Shown in pieces: positions 10,801 to 23,000 of a DNA stretch of 64,000 nucleotides. The notes beneath the pieces were generated by a model that did no database searches, was not told the DNA's origin, and was given only the letters and a program-made list of their open reading frames with translations. Origin of the DNA: Cristatella mucedo. Taxonomy: Eukaryota; Bryozoa; Phylactolaemata; Cristatellidae. Positions within the stretch are counted from its first letter, which is position 1, and each line of letters starts with the position of its first letter. The stretch lies in contig WPIO01000007.1 of NCBI GenBank assembly GCA_009760855.2, positions 8,195,001 to 8,259,000 of the forward strand. Direction: 5' to 3'. Made by a program: the position numbers and the translations under genes.

Positions 10801-13800
10801 ATCTAGCAGATTGCATTTCTAAATTCTTTGCAAGAAAGACAGGCAAATCAAAAAGTGAATCCCCACTAGACTTTTCACCCTTAACTCCTAGCAGCACTTA
10901 TTTCTTTATCCACCTTCAACCTGACCATGCTGATCTCATCTCAATACTCACTTCCCTAATTACTCCTAAGATGGCTTATAACACTCCAGACCCCATTCCT
11001 ACTGTTATACTTTAAAGATGCCCGGTAATAATGAAAATAATAATAACACTAGTAACAGGACATTTGCATAGTTCCATAAGAGAATAACGTTATCAGAGAC
11101 ATTTGAAAGAGTGGTCGCCCCCTGCAGCTAATATCAGCTCGTCAGATCTTGTTAGAAAATCAGGATTTAGAGCTAACCATTCCTGAGAAACTGCTTTATG
11201 TTTCGGGTTAAAATGACCCAAATCTGAACAATGATGCAGGCAGGACCTATCTGCCAGTTCTCCTGGATCTCTAAGCAGCATTTGATACAATGAGAGTGAG
11301 AGATGTCAGGGTGCAGAGGTAAATGGGTGCTGGTTATTCCTTAAAAGATGCACATTAAAGTTCGGTCTTTATTCGGCCTATGTCAGCCCCAAAAACAATA
11401 TTGGCTTTCATTTCTATGCCGAGGACACCTAGCTCTACCTATCTTTCGACCCATCTAAGCCTAGCTCCTCTGCCGTTTGGATGGCCATTAACTAACTCCC
11501 TCGAGGTTAACAACGATATGACCAACATAATAGTAATGAACAAAGCATAGTGTCACCCTTAAGCCGGAAGACACATCCGTCAAGATTGGTTCATCTAGCA
11601 TCACTCCAGTTATGTCTGACCATAATTTAGATGCGCTGTTCCAAAATGTCTTGCTATTAAATAAGCACATTACCTACCTCCATGGGCAAGTCGGAATACT
11701 AACAGCTGAAGAACATGGACAAAATAAAGATCTGCCTAGACACGGGTACGACAGTCAAAATATATCACAGTTTGTTATATCGTGTCTAGGGAACAACAAC
11801 TCCCTTTATTCAAGACCCTTGGACTGTGCCCTTAATTGTCTGAACGGATCTAAACTCAAAAGCTTGGGTCATCTGTCGTCAACCACCCTCCAGCTCTATT
11901 GAGGTAGGGCTGGTATGAAAGAGGGTTGCCCAGGAAGCTGCCAAGCCAACATCCACAGAAGCCGAGTTTGCCACTTCAGTCATCGTTGTAGACGATTCCG
12001 AGAAGAATAAAAAGGAAAGAAAGATAACCACATAACAAGTTTTTTCCGGGAAAGTGCATAGTGCTAAGCAATGTACGGCGTTACGGGTCTGTTGGTGTGT
12101 AGTGCTAACTAATATGTGCTGTTATAGGTTTGTAGGTGCTTTCATAAAGAGATGCCCGGTGTCATCTGCCTACAAAAGGGTTAAGCCGTGGCTACAATGT
12201 ATAAGCATACAATGTAGGGACTTTCCCAGAACGCCTCAAGATAACTCAAGCCTACGAACGTCAGCCATTGTTGTTTTGGCTGCAGAGCAGTACGCGAGGC
12301 ACTCTGCACTTTTGATTAGTCGGCAAGTCCAACTAGTAGCCAAAAGTAGAGGAAGCTTCTACTTCAAGACAGCCGGTTGATTTGGCTTCTCTCCAAGTTG
12401 TTTCAACGTGGTAACTCAAACCAGAAGAAAATCGCAATAACATCGCGGCTGATTTAGTAAGGAAGTCGACAGCGTATATACGCAGCTTTAGAGAGATAGA
12501 GCTTGCCTAAAGGAGACACTATCAGACAGCAAAAACGTAAGATAGTGCAGTCATTATGCAATAACCCAACTACTAAAGTCATAAAGCAGCTGTACAGCTG
12601 CTAAGTAAGCTATACACGAGAATGGGGCCGAGCTCAGCTAAGTGAGAAGGAAAGGTTACTCACATGCCCTCTTAAAATGTAAGAAAGCATTTCTGCCGCC
12701 TGTGCGATGAGATATTTGGGTTACCCACTTACCAGGTTGCTGTATTACCAATTAAGCAACTTCTAACAACGCTTACACATGGTGCAATTTCTGGTGCAAT
12801 GCCTTGCGACAAAGACCTTTGAGCAGGGGCACTGACTTTGAACACGCAAACATTTATGAGATAGTCGGCGATAAGCAGGCTCGTGAGCAGCACAGTATTT
12901 AACTATGGAACCAAATTTATCTATGACTCCCAACACCATGAATATAGACGGAGTGAATATGACATGAACAGACTTTTGAACCGGTGTGCTGCTAGGAGAG
13001 TTATTGCTTTGAGCATTTGCTGCTATAATCTTGTACAAATCTGCCCGAGTCATCTGTTGTACCAGCTGCTTTTCGCTATTGCAAGCTCGGTGCAACTGAG
13101 AGTGCTGCTTGCAGCTGCAGTTTGGTGCTCGCTCTTCCATAGTTTGGCGCGTTAAGAACATCTGGCTATATACAGACTGCTTGCGTTGAGCTGCTACCTG
13201 AACTAGCAAGGTTTGGTGGACATGGCGAGAATCAGCGAGAAGACTCACCCTCCATATCTTGTCCAGCTGGTCCTCAATGTCCTTCATTCCAGGGAAGGCA
13301 GCTACACCTGTCACCATCTCCAGGAATATGCAGCCAACGCCCCTGCAAAGTGCAGTGGCCATTGAATCAAAACCAAACAGTCAACAGGGGCAGGGGATTG
13401 GCAGCGGAAGTAAGAAAGAATGTGCTGTAAAATGGCTGACCACATGTCGAGGCTTGTCGTGTACGTGGTAGAACCCAGAAGTACATCTGGTGGTCGATAC
13501 CAAAGCGTGACAACTTCGTTTGAGTAAGTCTTGCTCGGAATCGACTTAGCTCTCGCAAGGCCTACAGAAAATGCCGAGCAAAGCAAACTACAGACACGGA
13601 CAAGCGCCATTCACCAAGCATTCTGGTGCGATCGGCAGATCTCACTCGAGATGAAAAGTAGTGTATGCTGTGTCGTGCAGTCGGCCCTAAGCGGCACAGG
13701 TGAACCTAGTCTTACTAGGTTAACTCAGTGGAGCAGCCAAGCACAGGAAGGACACCAAAAAAAGCAGCAAAGTGGGCAGCATAGTTGGCAGCCACCGTTT

Positions 13801-16800
13801 TTAAAAAGGGACTGTTTAAGCCTGCAACCACGAATCTGCCTACCGGGTCATAGACTGTCAGACCCTGGTGCAGTCAAAGTTCTCTGAGGGCGCTATACAA
13901 ATATATTATTATTATTATTGTCATTATCATTATTAAATATAATATAAAAAATATAATTCATTTGTATAGCACCCCAAGAGAACTAAATCTCTATTCAGGC
14001 GCTTCACATATGCCTCGAGCCCACGACCTCAGCCAGACCTTAGTCGGGGTGAGCACCTTAACCGCTAGACCAAACCAGCTGGCTTATTATTAGTGAATCA
14101 TAATAGCCAGCAGCCATAGAGCAAGTCTACTCAGTGCGCTAGCCATCACACCATCGTAGACCAATGATGTGCTCAGTGCATTCGCGTGCAGTCACTGCGC
14201 ATTGTCTTGCAGTGTCCACCTGCATGATACCACCAACATAAGTAGGCAAAAGAGTGACGAATGACATTGCCCATTGTAAATAACCAAATAACTAAAGCTT
14301 CCACACGTCGTGTGGAACAAACCACCATACCTCGAAGCAGATCACGAGAGCCCACACGATATGTCAACATGGAAGTAAAGACCCATAGCCCAGCTGCTGC
14401 TCACTGAAAACGTTGAGGCATAGCACAACTATGAGGTCTTTAATACATAAAAGCCAAATCAGTGGAAGCTTAAGCAATAACTGCTCGTAAACGATGGTAT
14501 GACTGTCTAATTTCTATGTAATTTGACAGAAAACAGGGCACATTTATCTCTGGTCTGTCGTTACCTTAGCGATTGCTGTCAAGCCCTTGTACCTGTCAGA
14601 TATAGTGGATCACCTGAACACCACATGGTGTCAAAACATTACATTACATTACACTACATAAAATTTCAGTGATCAGCACGAATCCAGAGTTAGACCTCAT
14701 GGACCAGAGTTAGACCTCATGGACCAGAATCCGTGATACTGACCACTACGAGACCGAGTGGCCGCTGTTAAAAGTAATAACTCAGAGCAGCAGCAAGATA
14801 GCACAGCAGGTAAGGTGCTCACACTTCACGACCGAGATCGTCGATTCGAATCCTACAGTTAGGGTGGCTCTTTCTTGCCAACTGCATGCGGCGGTGATAG
14901 CCGGTAAGGCTCTTCTACCGATATACCAATAAGGCTGTTAAATTATCTATAGATTGTCTACTTATCTAAATTAGTGTTTACACCAATTCCAGCCAGATAG
15001 CCTACCAAAATTCAGCTTGCTATAACATCGGCAGTAGTTGCAACTACAGCGATGGCCGCAGCAGCGCCCAGGTTGCTACTTATTGGACTTACCAAAATCA
15101 GCAAGCTTTAGTTCACCTATGTCGCTAATGAGCAAGTTTTGTGGCTTCAGATCCCTACAAATGCATTCAATTGGAAAAACAATGAATACATTCGAGCACA
15201 AAATCAGTGGTACGGCAATCTATGATGAGTGCCATACCTTCAAAGTTACAAATATGTAAATAAAAAATGGTAACTCAAAAGCATTGTAACTTTCTGTTTA
15301 ATTTAGCTAAAATGAAGTTGCAACACCATGACTAGCAATCGGCTCTCCATACTACAAGTGCATAGAAAAACTAAGATTGCAAGACTATGTTCTAAACGTG
15401 TGAACATAGCAGGTTCTATTGTTGGGGCACCTGCGCTTGCTATTAAGTAAAACCATGGTCATATTGTAGACCATTTGATCGCTGCCATAGATGAAAGAAG
15501 GAGAGGTCCAATCAGGTTAACGGTTGGACTAAGCAGAGAGCATTCACTTGGCCTAAGCAGGGAGAGACTGTCCTTTTTTACCACAAGACGGATGTGGGGC
15601 CAGACCTGGTTCACGTGTACTGGGCTGATCTCATAGATCGGCACGAGCAGTCGGTGGTTGCTACACTAATTTCTTACACAGGTGCCCATACATTGGCTGA
15701 TAGAGCTCGAACTTCCTTGCATACTGCAAGAGGCAAGCGAATCACAGATGCATTAGTTACAGCTTGCACATTCTTGGAAGATTTCAGCCAAAAGAAGCCA
15801 TTTGGTAAATGCAGCTTACGAAATGTGCACTAGCGTTACAATTAACCATACATGTATCCAACCAAAAAACACAAGGTTAACAGCCTGGAAAACCATATAA
15901 GACTGGGCAGCCACAAGTATAAGAAAAATACGATTAGGATTTAATTACACACTACTACATGTAGCCTAGAGTGCACTGGCTGAGTAAGTAAGCAGAAAAG
16001 AGCTCAGTTTCTTGCTTTAACTTCAGGAGCAGTACGTTGACAAGATAGGAAATGCACTATGGCTATTTTTGAGGTGAATGCTGAAATGCACTAGATACAC
16101 TGACTATCATGTTAGGAACTTACTTTCTGTTAAGTCTAACCAGAATACCGATCCTTCACCTGAAGTGCACTTGTGCCCACCTACCATGACCCTGACACAG
16201 GCACAGCCTAATGACCAGCAAAAGGACAGACACCACACAGCTAGCTAATAGTCGATTAGCAAAAAGCCATAAACAAATAGAGTGGGTATGCTTTATAACC
16301 AGCACATCAAAATCGAGTATCTCCAAAACACTCCCAGGCTAGTACCTTACCAAGTGATCCTTGTCGTGATCTAGCAGATTGCTCCTCTAGCTTCTTTGTC
16401 AACAAGACAGACAAGATCAGACAGTCCATTCCCTACGATGGCAGCTTCCCCTCTGGAATCACGACCCTGAATTCTGTGCAGCACCTCAATGTCTACATTC
16501 AAGGAGGCCACGAGTGACCTCATCCTAAAGTTCATATCCCAATCAAAAAAGACTACTAGTCCTCTAGACCCTATTCCTACTGTCCTGCTTCTACGAAGCA
16601 TGGATCTGCTGTAATCAGACAATTACTCAAAGAAGCAACACTAGACCAAGTGAACTTGGGCAACTACTGCCCAGTCTCTCTTCTACCATTCCTATCAAAG
16701 ACACTGGACCGAGGTCCTAGCAGACAAGCTGAACTCACATATTGAAACTTCAAACCTTGCTAGTTAGTTCGTCTGGTTTTAGAGCTAATCACTCCAGAGT

Positions 16801-16927
16801 CAGCATTGGTTCGGGTGTACAACGACCTACTTAGGAATGCAGACTTAGGTAGAGTTGTAGGACATTCCGCCTATGCTGATGAATGTATAACAAAGAATAC
16901 ACACATTCTATGCATATGCTTCATTTA

Positions 16928-17026
<99 letters not shown>

Positions 17027-20000
17027 GATTAAATGAAGTGCATGCTCTATTAAAAAACAACTCAGTATAATTAGAGGAATAGATGGATTAGAAGGATGGT
17101 TTCTAATGGAGTGAGTGGCAGCGGCATTTGCAGCGAGCTATACAGTTTGGTCCCATGGAAGTTAGGTCCTGCTCGACGTGGCGCACGTTCCTGCAAATGA
17201 GCTCTAAGCCTCAGAGGTCTACCGAGTACAACTCGACCTCAGGAGATCTAGTTATCCCTTAATACACACTAATTAAAGCGCAGAATATGAGCAAGGGTGG
17301 ATTTAAGCGGCGCAGCCCGCCCTAAAACGTAAACATTAAATTTTAAACCCTAAACTATATATGGGAAATGTCCTACCCCAGGGGGAATGTCGGGGGGGGG
17401 GTAGGCAGCCGAGTAAAAGGCCTACCAAACGTTCACACACCAACGAAGAACTACTTCTCAAATTAAAACCGAAGGGAACAACAAATTCAGGACCACCACG
17501 TTGGGCAAACTCTACCATGCATGCCTGTTTTGCCCTAAACAATGAACACAAGTTAATAGTATTATTAATAATAGTAAGATAATGTATAGCACCCTAAGAG
17601 AACCAAAACTTTCTTCAGAAACTATCGAGGAAGAAAAAAAATGTTCTTGAATAGTGATTACCATATGTACAAGCAAACGCATGCTGGGGGGACAAGAAAG
17701 ATGATTTTTGACTGTTAGGGGGTGCTGTCTGTTACCAGGTACGGGAACCGTGTCCCCAGTTTCGATTCCTGAGCAATCGCACGTTCCAGATATAGATTAC
17801 ACAGCCTCAACTGTTCAAGACAGTTCAAAGAGATAAACTTGCACCTAGGTTTGATGCAGTGGCAATGGCCCAAAAGCAGGCATTGCATGCATTGGGCTGC
17901 TAGCAATGACTGCACTTCCCTTTCCAGAAACATTGTTACATAAACTTGAAATTTTTGGTGCACACCTGAGCAGAGCCACCCAAAAAGCATAAGCCAGACC
18001 TAGCACATACAGAGAAGGAAAAATAGGATAGATAAGTGAGAACATTCTCAGTTCGGCTCACTAACAATGGAAAAGAGCAATCTAAGAAATTTGCATCTGC
18101 ACACTATCCGAAACATTGATATGTCAAACTTATGCACCGGAAGGTAAACTAGGAGCAATGTTCCGATAGCACACGAACGACAGCAGCCTCAAAATCTAGC
18201 CAGAACCAAAGGCTAGACAAGACTACATCTTTTTCTTTTCTTCCATGCATTCTTGCTCATACATATGGCATTGATCCAGAAAACAGTTTTCTTCCTCAAT
18301 TGTGCATGAACCTTAGATTACTGCCATGTCTAGGGCAAACAGAAGCATTTCCAGTTTTTCTTAAGAAATTGTCAACGCCGGCGCTTGTTCTCAATTTTGC
18401 AAGCTTGCGTATACGCGATACATTTGTGCAGCACAAACAATGTGACTTCGTGGTCATAGCTTGGCTATGAATAATCTAAAAAAGAAAAAAACATCAACAA
18501 TATGTTTATTTTGGAGCAACATACGCATAGCAGTCACCTGTGCAGAATTCGCCTATCGTGGCAGTAGGAGAGACCACGGAGTAACTGAAATAGAAGGATC
18601 TACAAGAGATGGCAAGAGAGATTGTATTAGTTTAACAACATCCGGCATACATGTGAGAACGACATGATACCGTATCGAATTTTTTTTGTCAAGTCCTAAG
18701 CAAAAAACTAGTGAATGCAATCTGCAGCTTATTTGGGCATAACAATACGTAAGATCGCCAATTTTGGGACATTTTAAACATTTTCAAAAATTGCAGTTTT
18801 ACACTGAGTGCAAGCAGAGCACCCGTAACTCATTCGAGGATACATCACGGAATCGTCTAAGCAATTGCCTTAGCCAAAGTTGCAAATATGTCTTCTCCGG
18901 CTTACCAAACGACAGAGTGGCTAACACATTCTCAGCTTCAAAAGCACAAGCAAAACTCAAAAGTACAGTTATCTACACTACAAAGAAATAGAAAATATTG
19001 CCTAATAATCACGTTTGTTGAAATGGGGCTGTTGTTAAGATGGTTACCTTCAGCATCGGAAGCCTAAGCTAAACTCCCTAGGCCAAGGACACAACTTTAC
19101 TTTGTCTATAAGGTTCAAGGTGATAACAGTAAGGTCTCGCTCTATTCATGTCATACAAGCTAGGCTATTGGCTAAGCTTTAAACATGCTTGTTACACACT
19201 GAAAGAAACAGATGCGACAACGGAAGGAAACAGTAGACCTACTTCCAATAGCACAGATAAACTATTCTAGTCTCACAAGGCATGGCCTGAGGTAATCTCC
19301 ATAGTGAATATGAACGATGTTAGCTGTAACGGCAACCAACAAACGGCATCAACCCCTGTCATTTATCGATGGGTGACTACGTGCAGAACAAAAGCACAGC
19401 TTGAGATGGGGAGGGGCATGCAACCACTACAAAACGCATTGTGAGTACTACCTTGACATTGTGGAGATGTAAACCACCAGGATGTTTTTCCAAGTACTGG
19501 CTGAGATCTGAGCTCTGGAAGAGAAAAGCAAGCTAAAGTGAAGATAAGTACCACACAAATACAGCAACAGGTAAATACGAGCAATTCCTCAGAAGATAAC
19601 TGGAAAATAAAAGGCTTACGAGGGCAATGCGGAAGGAACTGATGTCACAAGAAAGTCTTCTATAAGTGCAAGCGGCTGAGTATCATGAATTCGAAAGCAT
19701 GCACATATAGAAGCGAAGAATGGTTCCTGGGTATACCATTCACTACAAGCAACTTAAAAAGGCTTCAAACCACAAGCCTTTTATTAAACTGGATAATACA
19801 TTTCAATTAATTTTTTTCGTCCTCGGACACAAAGTGTTTTTCTAATAATTTATGTCTAAAAAACAAACAGAAAGTATCTATTGTTCCACTAAAAACTTTG
19901 CAGTTGTGGTGAGGACAGCGATATTTTGAAATTCTCTCGTTTTGCTATTAGACAGGGTGCCGACGTCAGCTTCCCACATATAGGATGAGTAGTGTTGCTA

Positions 20001-23000
20001 CATGCATTACTAGAGATAGGCGGATATAATACTTTTGAGTAGTATCCATAGAAGTGTAACAGCACAGATGCCGTAAACGAATAGTTTAGGTTATGATATT
20101 GCAGACTAAGAGAATAATGAATAACGATATTTGATAGACATGGCATCAAGAGGTTTGTTGTGTACAGCAGATGCATTTTGCTATGTGTGCGGACGATTTG
20201 TCAAGACATGAACAAAATTACTCCACAAAAGCATCTGTCAAGATGTGTGAGGCATATAAAGCATATTTCGGCATGCATGTCAGGGATCAACATAAGCGCT
20301 GTGCACAACTCATTTCAAATGCAAACACTGTACGAGAACATTTGAAAGTAAGGTAAACAATTGCTGATCGCTACATGGAGTTTCTTGCACAATTTTAGGA
20401 AATGAAACCGACTGACGACATAGACAACTGCTACTTGTGCATGGTAGACCCTTCCAAACGTCAAATTGGCAAGAGCAGGCCACCGATCATGTATCCACCA
20501 TATCTTCATCCATGGCCCCAGTTCTACACTGCACTGCACTTCCCATCCCAACTCATCCGACGAGGGATCAGCCATCTTCATGAGAGACTAGCAAGTTAGA
20601 CAACGAGGAAGATATTCGGCTGAGGAGAGAAAGTCACACTTCCCCAACAATAAAGTCCTCAACGGTCTGATCAGAGACATTAGTCAACAAATCCCAGAGG
20701 TTAAGCCATGTATGTCCTTTTCTTAAGGAGCTGCGATGGCTACTGATTGATCAGCAGATACAGAGCGCAATTTTTACTCCGACCCACAAGGCCTGCCATG
20801 GCTTGTCTCCCTCAAACAAAGCCGAACTAATGCACCAGCTTCACCACCATTGTGCCCTCAGATAGTCTATGGACAATAAATTAGCTGGTCCGTTCCTATG
20901 CATAAAGACCGTTGGCAACAGTATGTTTTTGCTCTGCAGGTCCAAGACTGTGGAACTCACTTCCATAAATCTTGTGCAATGATATCTTGTCTTCTGCTGC
21001 CGACTGTGGCACATCCTTCCCAGCCGTCCTTACCTGCTTCTTCCAGGTTATTCACTTCCTCGACTTCCCTCCTAACTAAGCTATGCATCTGACTGTATCT
21101 TTGTTGGGTGGGATGAAGTCTGTTGGCATTATGCGTTGTTGATATGTGCACAGACAGCCACTTAGACTTTGAGTGCACAAGAGAAAACTCTCCAGTGTAG
21201 CATCCACTCAGGCCTTGTGACTATTCGAAATTTATAGAATTTACCAGGCACCAAGCTACACTGTAAATGAAGCTGTTTAAAAGTAGCAAGCATGTATCTC
21301 AACAAGCTGCAAACATGTACCTCGATGTACCAAGGTTCAATGAGTTGGAAAAAAGGTAGTGTGTGATGCAGAGACTTGCAATTTTTGCGTTTGTAGATAT
21401 GCTGCTTCCGGTTTACTTTCAGATCGGACATGGTTTGGCTAATCGTTTTCTGATGCTTTCTTTCAAGTAAAAATCGTTAAAACTTCAGACCACATTCCTA
21501 GCATGTTTCTCTTGTGAAAGATACCCTAAATAAATTATTCGATTGTTGGACCAATCTTCTCAATAGGCATTCACCCTCAATGACAACTTGCTATTTTGTG
21601 AACATGATTGCTCCATAATAAAGAATAAAAGTGAGACGAGTTTGTTAGGAACACGATTAAAGCCTGCACGGCCATCAGAAGCACGGTCATTCTAAAACAG
21701 AAAAACAGTGAACAGAAAGTAGAATGCAATATAAGGAAAACATCCAGAATGCAAGCAACTCGACATAGGTGCTTGTCTATCGATCTGAAGCACAAATCGA
21801 AGAAAGATGGCTTGGTAAACAAGGGATAAGGGTTCGAACAGCCATGAAGTCGAAGGTTCCATAGCTAGCTGGCACCAGGAATAGCCAGTGGCATTGCTTA
21901 AATCATGCAAGTAAGCATGGCGGATAGTAGGGGCCCGACGAAATGCAATATCGACAACTCCAGCAGCCCCCCCCCCCCCGATTTTGGGGTGTCCATGGCC
22001 ACGGCAGAGTTGACTTCAAAGCTTGAGGCCATAATGGAGACCATTTTAGGGCAAACTACCGGTACAGGTGTACAGCAATGGGGATTGCTACTTACCACAT
22101 ACTCAAACACAAACGTCAGTGAATCCCTGGTGTGAATAATATCGTGCAAAGTGACTATGTTCGCATGCCTCAGCGTTTTCAGTAGAGAGGCTAAAACACA
22201 CAACACAGAGAATAGCACATGCACACCATCTTTACCCTAAGGGAAATGTTTTGAACACACTACTTTGTTATGTCAGGCAGCAAAATGGCTTTGCTGCTTG
22301 CTGTTGCAATGGACTGCCACCATAGATTGCCTGGGAATTTAGTACGAGAGCTAAATGCTTATCTCTTTATCCTCTTGCTGTTTGTCGGCACAGTTGGGGG
22401 GGACCCTCTTGCTTGGACTAGGCAGCTAGCTCAACAGGTCATACACTTGCCACGCAATAAACAGTTATGCTACTCTGGCTGCAAAACATGCAGCCAGCGA
22501 CTGTCTAGCTGTTCCAGTGTGTCGTGTGAGCCACTAGATTCTATATATCAATATGTGCCACCAATGAAGCCTCTGGGGCCCACGACCGAAATGGGTACAG
22601 TACTGGCTAGCCAAAGGGAATTCTAGGCAAGTGAGCATCCAATCCTGCACCAGATTGGTTCGGAGCAAGTCTCTGTAAGAGTGGCAGCAAACACAGCCAT
22701 GAAGGTAAGTTTGCAGAGTCCCTATAAACAAAACTTAATAATAATAATACATTTGATAAAGCACCCTCAGAGAACTCAACCTCTTTCTAGATGCTTTACA
22801 TTTGCTGCAAAAGAAGAACGATCGAATGGTTAGTGGTAGCAAGCTCAATAAACGACACGAATAACATGGTTAGGGTGACATGTACAGGGTCAGCATGCAA
22901 ATATGGTTAGTGGCAGCATGCACAGTGTCAGCACATAAGCATATAAAGGACGAATCAAAGGGACCCACTAAATTCTGTGATAAATATGTGTTTCTTTGTG

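Larger units (their letters stand above)
9263..13248. other. Intron between kinase exons 11 and 12
   Basis: Holds a LINE/SINE nest (9.70-10.69 kb) and a plus-strand LINE remnant (10.69-11.76 kb). From about 11.76 to 13.25 kb there is no recognised element; a short open frame at 12054-12380 has no domain I know. Confidence 0.5.
13562..15092. other. Intron between kinase exons 9 and 10
   Basis: Contains a plus-strand LINE tail directly followed by SINE B (13.87-14.08 kb), a 20-bp tandem duplication and a SINE A. Remaining sequence unassigned, including short ACATT repeats near 14640. Confidence 0.6.
15155..18537. other. Intron between kinase exons 8 and 9
   Basis: Contains a LINE fragment (16.34-16.89 kb), a 120-base AT palindrome and a short hairpin-tail remnant (17.57-17.64 kb, minus). 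The rest (15.2-16.3 and 17.6-18.5 kb) shows nothing I recognise. Confidence 0.5.
19515..22095. other. Intron between kinase exons 6 and 7
   Basis: Contains a LINE family 2 fragment (20.69-21.10 kb, plus) and a C13 tract (21967-21979). Otherwise unassigned. Confidence 0.55.

Noticed and set aside
17715-17990. Minus frame with [15 protein letters not shown] as a possible kinase exon 8
   Set aside because: Only loosely resembles QLLRGLxYxH. The true exon was found at 18538-18599 with exact motif and phase.
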